From CAUJGP01 sp964612425 (GTDB lineage Bacteria > Bdellovibrionota > Bdellovibrionia > Bdellovibrionales > Bdellovibrionaceae), in assembly GCA_964612425.1 (NCBI GenBank), contig CAZTDX010000023.1:1-47994 (forward strand): a stretch of DNA of 47,994 nucleotides, in the 5' to 3' direction. Positions within the stretch are counted from its first letter, which is position 1. Each line of letters begins with the position of its first letter. A program made the translations under genes and the position numbers. Positions 1-7,900 of this stretch are shown piece by piece. The notes under the pieces are model-generated. The model ran no database searches and was not told where the DNA came from. It saw only the letters and a list, made by a program, of their open reading frames with translations.

Positions 1-245
1 TGTCGCTCAATAATTTTTGAATTTCCTGCCTTGATATCCTGAACAAACTGAATAACACTTTCTGATGGGAGCCCGTTTAAAAACAGACAGACTCGGGCGG
101 AAAAATCGTTATTTTGTTCGTTTGACCAACATGAAGCATCCATGGGCTGAATAGATAATCCCATTCCAAGGGAACCATCGACAAAAATTACGGTATTTTC
201 CTCAAATCCCCAGATTTGGAGGTAATCACTTAATGACTGACTCAT
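1..245 (-). CDS. TraC/VirB4-family conjugation ATPase, N-terminal part (cut by window edge)
   Basis: This partial gene begins with ATG at 245 and runs off the left edge, leaving about 81 residues. The visible part carries the pattern typical of the TraC N-terminus: an LQIWGFEENTVIFVDGS block, then a Gly-rich turn, 'FSARVCLFLNGLP', and a helix with Q..QDIK. In the family this domain precedes the P-loop ATPase that powers pilus assembly and DNA transfer at the inner membrane; that ATPase would lie outside the window. The start codon directly follows the TAA of the TraL-like gene (TAAATG), so the two are co-transcribed. The assignment rests on the N-terminal motif and on the TraL and pilin neighbours. 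A different VirB4-like branch is possible. Confidence 0.7.
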   Translation of the reverse strand, partial: MSQSLSDYLQIWGFEENTVIFVDGSLGMGLSIQPMDASCWSNEQNNDFSARVCLFLNGLPSESVIQFVQDIKAGNSKIIER

Positions 246-569
246 TTATGCAGATTCCTTTCGTTTAAATTTTAAATTGGGTTGTGGTGACTTAGGCTCG
301 ATGAAGGCTGAGAGTATCCCTGTCTTTATCTGAAATCTAAGCCAATGAATCAGGTAGTTGTCTGGTTTACCGCGTTTACTCAGGCGAACAACCGCTGCTA
401 GAGCAATACTTGGGACCCACACCAGATAAAATTTTAAGGACGTGGAGCCAAACAAAAAATTCAGAATGGACATAGTCAGAAAAATGACCAGGAGATCGGG
501 GATCTCAAATCCCATGATCATCATTTTTTTATCAAGGCATTTGCTGACCGGATTTGTTTTCAATTCCAT
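246..569 (-). CDS. TraL-like (VirB3-type) conjugation membrane protein
   Basis: A 107-aa protein with a short polar N-terminus (LDKKMMIMGFEIPD) followed by two closely spaced hydrophobic segments (about residues 25-40 and 46-62). It ends in a basic tail that includes KRGKPDNYLIHWLRF, a typical TraL pattern. TraL/VirB3 proteins sit in the inner membrane and help assemble the type IV secretion pilus. I chose ATG at 569 because GAGG lies five bases upstream; the open frame continues to 833 but that part overlaps the pilin gene and is unlikely to be translated. The gene lies between the pilin gene and the TraC-like gene, the usual order in F-type transfer operons. Confidence 0.72.
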   Translation of the reverse strand: MELKTNPVSKCLDKKMMIMGFEIPDLLVIFLTMSILNFLFGSTSLKFYLVWVPSIALAAVVRLSKRGKPDNYLIHWLRFQIKTGILSAFIEPKSPQPNLKFKRKESA

Positions 570-619
570 TGTAACCTCGGAAAATGAGAGGGCTCCCATA
601 TTGAAAGCCCTCAGAAATT

Positions 620-901
620 TTAGTGAATGAGACCTTGAATCCAACTGACGATACTTGGGGCGCCAAATCCAATTGCGGCACCGATCATTGCCAAAATCAG
701 GTGGGACCTGGCATTGGGGCTGCCAGCAACAAAGGATAGCCCAGCAAACACCAACCCCAGAATCGCAGCCAAGGGGAGAATGGTGCCAATCAATTTTGTC
801 TGTACAGCCATGAGACTGGATTCGACGCTGCAAAAACCAAGTATCGGAAATGCTAATGTCAGTGTGAGTGTTAAACCAAAAAGTAAATTCTTTTTATTCA
901 A
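620..901 (-). CDS. VirB2/TrbC-like conjugative pilin precursor
   Basis: A 93-aa protein with an N-terminal signal (NKKNLLFGLTLTLTLAFPILGFCS), a short polar loop and two long hydrophobic helices separated by a small polar turn (AGSPNARSH). This is the architecture of VirB2/TrbC/TraA prepilins, which are cleaved and inserted in the inner membrane before pilus polymerisation. I favour the TTG at 901, which has AAAGGA upstream at suitable spacing; a second TTG at 916 would add five residues. The TraL-like and TraC-like genes follow. Lack of a recognisable conserved sequence keeps this a fold-level assignment. Confidence 0.65.
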   Translation of the reverse strand: MNKKNLLFGLTLTLTLAFPILGFCSVESSLMAVQTKLIGTILPLAAILGLVFAGLSFVAGSPNARSHLILAMIGAAIGFGAPSIVSWIQGLIH

Positions 902-917
902 AACTAATCCTTTCAAA

Positions 918-1265
918 TTATTTGCGTGATTCGTAAAGACTCATAAAAAGTTGGGCTCTCAAAACTGGAAACCGAAGTTCCATGAAGCTTTGAAGATTGC
1001 GATCCAGTAAGCCATTTCCTACAGGATTTAAAAACTTTAGATTATTTCCATCATTCACCATTTTTGCATAAATAGTGTACCGATCATTTGTGTCTCGATT
1101 CTTCACAAGGTAGTAAACAGTTTGCGGAAAGATCATGAGGCGGATTTTATAATAGGTGGTTCGTTCCTCGTGAAAAGCAGCTCCGGCTGGTAGCTGAGCT
1201 TCAATCGTTCCGTTCTTCTTAAACCCTGTGATGATTTCGTACTTGCTTGCTTTAATGTTGGTCAT
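918..1265 (-). CDS. Unrecognised 115-aa protein of the transfer operon
   Basis: I do not recognise a family. The protein is soluble, has no signal peptide or membrane segment, and is rich in basic and aromatic residues (YYKIRLMIFPQTVYYLVKNR in the middle). Its ATG at 1265 overlaps the stop of the preceding gene as ATGA, which implies translational coupling, and the pilin gene follows within about 16 bases. Its place just before the pilin suggests an accessory, regulatory or chaperone-like role in pilus production, but that is only inference from position. Confidence 0.6.
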   Translation of the reverse strand: MTNIKASKYEIITGFKKNGTIEAQLPAGAAFHEERTTYYKIRLMIFPQTVYYLVKNRDTNDRYTIYAKMVNDGNNLKFLNPVGNGLLDRNLQSFMELRFPVLRAQLFMSLYESRK

Positions 1266-1462
1266 TTATTTGCGTTTCCTTTTTTTAAAATTAGATCCAT
1301 TTTCATTCTTGCAACTTGAACTCGCTTTTCGAGTTCCTTGAATTTAAATAAGATGACTGCACGACGCTTTTCCGTGGGAGCAATGGCGGCCCAGATATCC
1401 CGCAGAAGTTCACCCAGTCGTTCGAGCCTCAGCTTTTGTTCTTCAGGATTATTGGTTGTCAC
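1262..1462 (-). CDS. Small helical protein (66 aa) of the transfer operon
   Basis: A 66-aa highly charged protein that is probably almost all alpha-helix (EEQKLRLERLGELLRDIW..., then KFKELEKRVQVARMKM). It has no membrane segment. It starts with GTG at 1462, supported by AGGAG seven bases upstream, and its stop overlaps the next ATG (ATGA). It also overlaps the end of the 54-aa gene upstream. Family unknown. The chain of overlaps from 1825 to 918 suggests that these small proteins are made in fixed proportion. Confidence 0.55.
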   Translation of the reverse strand: MTTNNPEEQKLRLERLGELLRDIWAAIAPTEKRRAVILFKFKELEKRVQVARMKMDLILKKGNANK

Positions 1463-1613
1463 AAATTAACTCCTGAAGCAGGGTCTCAATTTCCTTAATT
1501 TTCTTTACGAGCACAGTGTTGGAAGCTAATTCCTTGACTGAAATGCAGCCATACCAACGCCGAAACCAAACCCGCAATTTTTGAACTTCTATTTTAGGTA
1601 ATGCTTGTCCCAT
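1449..1613 (-). CDS. Very small protein (54 aa) of the transfer operon
   Basis: A 54-aa frame starting ATG at 1613 and ending TAA at 1449. It overlaps the 78-aa gene upstream by 25 bases and the 66-aa gene downstream by 14 bases, so it fills the gap in the chain of overlapping minus-strand genes. The protein is basic at the N-terminus (KLRVWFRRWYG) with a helical acidic C-terminus. No family recognised. Its start lacks a strong Shine-Dalgarno, but translation could be coupled to the gene upstream. Confidence 0.45.
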   Translation of the reverse strand: MGQALPKIEVQKLRVWFRRWYGCISVKELASNTVLVKKIKEIETLLQELICDNQ

Positions 1614-1825
1614 AGGTCCCATGCTCTGTCGTTTTGGTTTTTGATTTCAATTTCGCTAAATTCGGTCGGCAGAATTTCTTCCCTTTTGAGGTTTCTATTG
1701 AACCAGTCCCTTATGCGTCTCAATGCTTCAGTTACTCTTCGTCGGGCGTAGCGACAGCCTGTTGGTGTCATAAACACCTGTTCGAAATAATCTGAATTTG
1801 TTCTTTCAACTCTTTTTTCAATCAC
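1589..1825 (-). CDS. Small basic protein (78 aa), first gene of the transfer operon
   Basis: A 78-aa protein with many Arg residues (YARRRVTEALRRIRDWFNRNLKREE) and an acidic C-terminal half, possibly nucleic-acid binding. The GTG start at 1825 has AAGGAG about ten bases upstream. It is the first gene after the 18-bp palindrome at 1856-1873, so it opens the leftward transfer operon. I do not recognise the family. A regulatory role is suggested by position and charge only. Confidence 0.5.
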   Translation of the reverse strand: MIEKRVERTNSDYFEQVFMTPTGCRYARRRVTEALRRIRDWFNRNLKREEILPTEFSEIEIKNQNDRAWDLWDKHYLK

Positions 1826-1855
1826 GTTCCGTAATCTCCTTTTGTTTAATGATCG

Positions 1856-1873
1856 TGAGAAAGCGCTTTCTCA
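1856..1873. promoter_or_regulatory. 18-bp perfect palindrome, LacI-type operator candidate
   Basis: TGAGAAAGCGCTTTCTCA is a perfect palindrome with the central CG and AAAGCGCTTT core typical of LacI/CcpA-family operators. It lies 31 bases upstream of the first transfer-operon start codon and abuts a possible minus-strand promoter. A repressor bound here would silence the transfer genes. No LacI-family gene lies in this window. Confidence 0.6.
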
Positions 1874-1902
1874 TAAGATTAATAATTCAAAGGGAGTGCC
1901 AA
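1873..1902 (-). promoter_or_regulatory. Possible promoter of the transfer operon
   Basis: On the minus strand TTGGCA (1902-1897) and TCTTAT (1878-1873) are separated by 18 bases, a fair sigma70-like pair pointing into the transfer operon. The -10 box meets the edge of the palindromic operator. The -35 box overlaps a smaller inverted repeat, GCCAAGTTTGGC, at 1898-1909. The -10 match is only four of six. Confidence 0.35.
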
Positions 1903-2147
1903 GTTTGGCGATTTAGTGATAACAGTTTGAAATTTGGAGATTTTTTTTAATATTGCCCATTTCATTCGAGCGAATTAAAAAATCACTTTGTTCGTAACAT
2001 TGAATGAGTAAAGGTGTTGCGAACGTTTGTATTCGAGATTTCAAGATTGGGTCAGTTCATAAACTCGAACAGTGATTTCATGGACTTTTAAGGCTTGAAT
2101 CCAATTTTTTTACACCCGAAATCTGATTGAACATTTTGAAAAGTGTC

Positions 2148-2179
2148 CTTTAAATTCACTTATTTCAGTGAATTTAAAG
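2148..2179. repeat. Perfect inverted repeat, 13-bp arms
   Basis: CTTTAAATTCACT at 2148-2160 is mirrored exactly by AGTGAATTTAAAG at 2167-2179, with a 6-base loop. The stem is AT-rich and has no immediate T-run, so it does not look like a standard intrinsic terminator. It could be a protein binding site, a weak bidirectional terminator, or a boundary of inserted DNA between the transfer and defence operons. Confidence 0.7.
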
Positions 2180-2320
2180 ATTGGAGTCTTTTCGGGGAAT
2201 TTAGAAAAAAATAAGAGAATGTGTTTTTCAAAATTTCTCGACTAGCCAGGTAAGGTTAGCCTTTGAAGTTTCAATTTGCCAATAGGTGTAATTTAATCAT
2301 GAGTCAATACGACAGTTGCC

Positions 2321-4165
2321 TCAAGTGGTTGAATCATTTTCAACTTCTTCCTGGTCTACAAAGTCCTCATCGGTCGGGGTTAATAGTTTTATGTCTTTCC
2401 ATCCAGTAGCATCCAAAATCAATGGTCTAATTTGCTCCTGTCTCCAAGTCAAAAACTCAGGGAAGCTCTTCCACAAATTTGAGCTAAAAGTCGGCAAGAA
2501 GTGCGCAGACAAAACTGAGTCACGTTTCTGATCCACACCTGGGAATACCTTCGAAAGATAAACCTCAGGCTTCTTTTTTCCGATGATCTGGTTCGTCTTC
2601 GGCGTAATTAGCGTACGATTCAAAATTGACTCCACATACTCAACACCAACTTCGTCTTTCTGAAAACTCTTTCTGGGAAAAATATGATGATCGTCAACCC
2701 CCTTTTCATTGACAAGATCATGGTTAATTTCTTCTCCTGTGAACCAATCTTTTACCCGACTTCCAGAATTAATCATGAGGGAAATTATTCCCTGATAGAT
2801 CGCAGAGTTTGCCTTAACTAGAGCATAAAGGTTTATCTCCACATTTTCGCCAGTGGTGATAAATTCAGGGTTTTTGCCACCATTTATCCAACTATGTATA
2901 GCAAGAAGATCCGCTGCCATCAAAGAATCGGTTGCTGATGAATATCTATTCAAAAAAATAGTGTTCCAATAGAAATGCGTAAGCGGCAACCAGACCTTCT
3001 CGCCCAAAAGATTATGCTTTACCTGAGGCTTATGTAGATATGCTATTGCCATTGGGACAATAGCTGAGGGATATGGGAACCAGCGGCGCCCCAAGATATG
3101 TCCTTCAGACAGACGCTCTAATACTGATACAATTGCCGAAACGACAATTGGCCACTGGGTGTTTACTTCAGCACCGGATAGCTGAAAGAGATCCTTCTTT
3201 TTACAGGATACCCCGGTCAAACCTTCAGTTTTTCCGTCAGCAATTTCCTTCAATCGTATCGTTAAGCCTCGGTTTAATGAAATACCTTGTATTATAAAAA
3301 TTGGATCAATGCCAAATCTGGCGAAGATTGGATTTTCTTCTAGAGTTTGTTTCCACAAATCTCTCAAGTGAAAACACTCGGACGGATCATCTGAATGCTT
3401 ATAAAGTTTTGCATTGAGTAATTCAAAGGTATCCAAATCTAGGCCCGAGTTGTTCACTTTTTCAAAGATAAATGCGACACTATCTATTCCCGTGTTTTGA
3501 TCGATTTCTATTGTGGGAATCTCGTACTGATTTAGTTGGTCTCGTAACTTGATCAGTGCTTTATTCAAATCTTTGGAGAATCCTAGTGAAGAGTAATCAG
3601 TCTGCTGGGCTTCCGAATTATAGACTTTGAATAGTGGGATGTAACCCATTTCCATGGCTTTTGATTCGTCAAAGTTAGACATCTTCCTTGTGACAGGATC
3701 AACGACTCTTGAAACCAAATATTTTTTGCGACGAAAGATTGGACGACTGTATGTGATGTAAGTTTCAGGCTCTTTTGGCGAAGAAATAAAGTTTTTCAAA
3801 TGGAGCCAATAGGTAGGATCTTTACTTTTTCTCTTTGAGCCAAGAGACCATTCATTTTCGTCCTGATAAATCAAAGAAAGAAAAATTGAAGTAATTCTCT
3901 GTTGGCCATCGAGTATCAATGAAACTGATGCACTTTTTTCAAGAGCGGGAGCAAGGTATATAGGTCTTCTTCCAAATTCAATATTACCTGGGACCCAGGT
4001 CAATAGAGAGCCGATTGGATATCCCTCAATTATACTTACTATCAACGATACCGTATCCTTAGGGTCCCACTTAAAATCCCTTTGAAATTCAGGAAGCCCA
4101 AGAGTACCACCAATTACTTGATTCATTAATTTCGGTATTTGTGGATTAAGTGGCCTATGCCCCAT
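2321..4165 (-). CDS. DUF262/GmrSD-like nuclease
   Basis: A 614-aa protein. The N-terminal DUF262 (ParB/Srx-like) domain shows PEFQRDFKW at about 25-33, EGYPIGSLLTW at 48-58 and the diagnostic DGQQR at 86-90, the nucleotide-dependent GmrS core. The C-terminal quarter carries DDHHIFPRKSF near residue 490, the His-Asn-His-type motif of the GmrD (DUF1524) nuclease. This fused layout is typical of type IV restriction enzymes that cut modified phage DNA. It is the last gene of the defence operon, starting two bases after the HNH gene stop. Its presence beside a methylase means it must tolerate the methylated self DNA. The frame is intact and of normal length. The substrate is inferred from the family. 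Confidence 0.85.
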   Translation of the reverse strand: MGHRPLNPQIPKLMNQVIGGTLGLPEFQRDFKWDPKDTVSLIVSIIEGYPIGSLLTWVPGNIEFGRRPIYLAPALEKSASVSLILDGQQRITSIFLSLIYQDENEWSLGSKRKSKDPTYWLHLKNFISSPKEPETYITYSRPIFRRKKYLVSRVVDPVTRKMSNFDESKAMEMGYIPLFKVYNSEAQQTDYSSLGFSKDLNKALIKLRDQLNQYEIPTIEIDQNTGIDSVAFIFEKVNNSGLDLDTFELLNAKLYKHSDDPSECFHLRDLWKQTLEENPIFARFGIDPIFIIQGISLNRGLTIRLKEIADGKTEGLTGVSCKKKDLFQLSGAEVNTQWPIVVSAIVSVLERLSEGHILGRRWFPYPSAIVPMAIAYLHKPQVKHNLLGEKVWLPLTHFYWNTIFLNRYSSATDSLMAADLLAIHSWINGGKNPEFITTGENVEINLYALVKANSAIYQGIISLMINSGSRVKDWFTGEEINHDLVNEKGVDDHHIFPRKSFQKDEVGVEYVESILNRTLITPKTNQIIGKKKPEVYLSKVFPGVDQKRDSVLSAHFLPTFSSNLWKSFPEFLTWRQEQIRPLILDATGWKDIKLLTPTDEDFVDQEEVENDSTT

Positions 4166-4167
4166 AA

Positions 4168-4935
4168 CTAATTTTCTCCTTTGAACTCATGATGTCGATG
4201 CCATTTCAGATACTTTTGGTGCGCATCCGTCAAGTTGGCACACTTCGCTGTGGGGCTAATGCCAAGCAATGCGAGATTCTGGGACCCTAGACTCTTGGCA
4301 ACGATTATCGAACCTTCTTGATTAAAGGAAATTAGACCTTTATCAAAGGCCGCATCTAGGTGTGGAGCAAGAAGCAAGCCATTAAATACATCTAGGCGCT
4401 CTTCATCAGATGCGCAGTCGCGCCAAGGTTTGATGTGGCTCGCTCGAAGTAGATCTGGAATGGCTAACCCAGTTACAGCACATTTGCCATCCCAATAATC
4501 CATTAGCCGTTCCCGAAATATATTTTGGCCCACTCTCTGAATGACGAGCCGTTCGACCTCTGTAGACTGAGGTAAATTCTGTGTTTGCTTTAGATACTCT
4601 TTTAGTGGCTCGTTTGGTAGCGATCTCGATAACTGAAACGAGCGCTTCATGAGCGAATAGAGTGAAGGGAAGTCATCTGCGGCAAATACAGTTTTTGCTA
4701 AACTTGGAAGGTCAGGGACACCTGCTTCTTCTGTAGCACTCAACTCTTGTACTAGTGTTAAGTCCGAAATGGCGAATAGGATTTTCCCATCTGTTCGGCT
4801 GCTGAGCCAGATTTTTAAGGGGCAGTGTGAGCTTGCAAATGCCAACCAGTCCCCTTGGCCTTGCTTCGGGAGATCAAAGCCATTATCTTGAGCGGCTTTT
4901 TCTAGTCTTGTAGTAAGTAATCCTTGATTTGCCAT
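4168..4935 (-). CDS. HNH endonuclease (HNH_2 type)
   Basis: A 255-aa protein with a C-terminal HNH_2 nuclease domain at about 150-205: FRERLMDYWDGKCAVTG, then ASHIKPW, then FNGLLLAPHLDAAFDKG. The HIKPW His, the central Asn and the C-terminal His are all present, so it should be catalytically competent. The first 100 or so residues form a separate domain I cannot name, probably for target recognition. The ATG at 4935 lies two bases after the methylase TAG and the next gene begins two bases after its own stop, so all three are translated from one message. Such HNH proteins often accompany restriction-type defence systems and probably supply DNA cleavage here. Confidence 0.85.
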   Translation of the reverse strand: MANQGLLTTRLEKAAQDNGFDLPKQGQGDWLAFASSHCPLKIWLSSRTDGKILFAISDLTLVQELSATEEAGVPDLPSLAKTVFAADDFPSLYSLMKRSFQLSRSLPNEPLKEYLKQTQNLPQSTEVERLVIQRVGQNIFRERLMDYWDGKCAVTGLAIPDLLRASHIKPWRDCASDEERLDVFNGLLLAPHLDAAFDKGLISFNQEGSIIVAKSLGSQNLALLGISPTAKCANLTDAHQKYLKWHRHHEFKGEN

Positions 4936-4937
4936 GG

Positions 4938-7900
4938 CTAAGTACCTGACCCTTGATCTGAATCATTCGCACTCAATGGCAAAGAAATGTCAGGAATTGC
5001 AATTTTACTTTTATATGGGTTACCAGCACGCATCGCCTCTATCATCAAATCATAAATTTCTAGGATTTGATTCTTAGTTCTATATTGACCATGTAGTTCA
5101 ATCTCTCGGGATTTAGTGATTGAAAATGAATCCATTATGTAATCAATTGCATCCCGAGGAGTTGCGTAGTTAGACTTTAATAACTCAAGATTTTCAGTTG
5201 TACCATCAATAGGGTTTTGCCAAGCTCCGTCCAATTTTGACGGGAGATAAAGATGAAACATGGCTGCATCAAGTTCGCAACGAAGCAAAAAACGACGTTC
5301 CTCGTCCCAGCCAAAAGGCGGTCCATTATAACCGAGGGCCTTTGCATATGAACTAATATCATTAGCACTAAAAGTAAGTTCTAAAACTCGTGGAAATATC
5401 CAAGATTCAATATTTACAAACTCTCCGTCCCAAGGGCATCTCGCTTTCATGCTTGAATTTGCTGGAATAGGTAGCTGATGCCATATCCAATGATTCAAAT
5501 GTGTGCCAGAGACCTTCTGTCTGACACAGAAGTCAAAGATGTAGGAATTCAGAATACAAACCAGAGAAATGCTTTCGGGCAATCCCAGGTTTTGAAGTAT
5601 TGATAAAGTGTTACCGCAGGCAACTTCGGGAAGAATAGTAGCAATCGCTGTCCTTTCATTGGTTGCTTGGGTAATATCTCTAAAGACAAGAAACCAGTTC
5701 CCCGGAAATCGCTCATTTAGTTTAGCTCTAGTTATCCAATATCTGCTCTCGATCATCTTGTTTGGATCTTTAAGTTCAGCAATACTTAGATCCCTTGCGC
5801 CTTCCTGATTCTCTTCAGAAAACGTTGCGAACCTATGATTAAATTGATGAATAAACTTCGACTCGTAGAGCGGTACTAAATCTTCACCCTGATTCTCAGG
5901 TAATTTTCGCGCAGTCAGGGTAATGAAGAGTCCTGAGTCATTTGACATATTGAAGGGTGTCTTGGGGATTCCTGGCCAATTATTCGTTTTTTCATGAAGT
6001 TGCCAAGCCGGCGTCCGTCGATAAATATATTTGGTAATTTCAGCTTCGCGACGATTCCGGAATGTAGGACAAGTTTTAGTGTTTGGATTTAGAAGGGACA
6101 ATTCCTCAATTGTAAGAGTAAAATGTCGATCCGTATCTGAGAGTTGTCTTATGTTTGTAAGATAGAATGCGAAATCAGCAAGTTCATTCTGAGTGTCGTT
6201 TCCGCCTGCAACAAAAAGGCAGAATTTAAATGACCGATGAACTTCTGGAAAAAATACACCTTCCCGATTCTCAAAATCCCATGTGTGAATTAGACGCTTT
6301 TTGCTAATAAGTTCTTCCAACAAAAGCTTGTTATTGTCGTCAGTAGCTATGCCGGAAGCAATTACAAAACCCAAGCGTCCTTTTTTGGATAGAATTGATA
6401 CGCCTGTCTCACAAAACACTGAGTAAAGATTGATCCGACTTAAACCAGTTAATGGATAACGCCTTCCAAATCGACAGTACTCACTCGTGGCATCATTAAA
6501 TCTTTTTGCTGTTTCATATTCAGTATATGCCGTTGGGTTCTCAATCATGAGTTGTTCCAATAAGTCCTTACGTCGAGCCTTGTTTGGCGCATTTGCAATC
6601 ATCGGAAATCGTTGAGCAAAGTATTCTTCATCTTTGAAATTGATTTTTTCCCATGGTGGGTTCCCGAGAACTATATCGAACCCACCCTTAGCGAATACAT
6701 GGGAGAATTTTAGTTTCCAATGAAAGATTTTTTCTTTATTTACTGTATCCTTGATAAACCTTAGAACTTCAATACGAGGTAGAGTTCCTCGTATTGCCCT
6801 AAGGATATCGTCTGTTGTGGGAATCAAATTTTTTGTCCTTGAGTTCTTTGGTGCCAGAAACGCACACATGTACATATCTACAGCTATGGCGATGCCTGCG
6901 TTTGATGTCGCGGACAGATAATTTTCTAAAGCGATTTGTTTAGCAGATACGGCTGTAGGAGTATCGTCAGGCATCGCATCTATAGTTTTAAGTAGAGGTA
7001 TCATGTTAAAGTTGTTAAGATCAAATAGCGTCGGGCTAATTGGTTCTACCGTGATCCTCCTTTTTAGCTCGTTAAGTTTTTTCTTATTCTCAGCTGAGAG
7101 AAATTTGCAGATTTCCTTTTCGTCACCACTTTGTATCGAAAATGCTTCATTTGGAATTCCACTCGCCATCACTTCAAGATCTAACAATCCCAATAAAGCA
7201 TCACCACAAACCAAGTGATGATCTAAAAAACTCAGCGGAGCATCTGGAGTCATTGCTTCAAGCCAAAGCGCCATTCGTGCCAATTCAAGAGCCATTGGAT
7301 TTCTATCGACCCCATAAATGCAATTGCTAATTACTTTTCTAAGGGCCTTACGGTAATCGACAACAGATGGAGTTCCACCGATTTCTAGTTTTGCTATGTG
7401 AGCTGCAAGCCTTCTAGCGGCCGAAAGAAGGAAGTGCGCGCTACCACAAGCTGGGTCTATTATTGTAAGTTCCAGCAGTGCTTTTACTGGATTCTCATAG
7501 TTAGCCTTGATTGTGTTAAAAACTACTGGTTCAAGAGCAGTATCGAGTAATTTTTGGACGAGTTCATCAGGCGTGTAATAGCTTCCGGTTAACTTCCTAT
7601 TGTTTCCTCTAGTTTCATCACCCCTGAGAAATGAAAAGCCATTCCCGCCATTAGAGATTTGAGGTACTAGCTCCAAGAGGCTCTCATAAACACTTCCCAG
7701 CTCTTCAGGGCCCATATCTCGCCAATTAACCCTTGCAATCCCAGTTTCTGATTTAATCCAACAGAGCTTGAAAATTGCCTGAAGTAAAAACCCATTTTCA
7801 ATTTTTAGTTCTGAGAGAACCGGCGTTTGATGTGAATCAAAGAGCCCCCCCAATGCAGGTAACCCCAATTTACTTTCACCTTGCCCCAGCCCCTTAAATA

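Larger units (their letters stand above)
1826..2320. other. Non-coding spacer between transfer operon and defence operon
   Basis: About 495 AT-rich bases with no convincing gene on either strand. The left end holds the operator and possible promoter of the transfer operon. The middle holds the long inverted repeat at 2148-2179. No GC-rich hairpin with a T-run is visible where the defence operon ends at 2321. Confidence 0.6.

Noticed and set aside
570..833. Upstream extension of the TraL-like frame (adds about 88 residues)
   Set aside because: It overlaps the pilin gene completely, has no ribosome site, and its composition (Cys and Trp rich) looks like an out-of-frame shadow.
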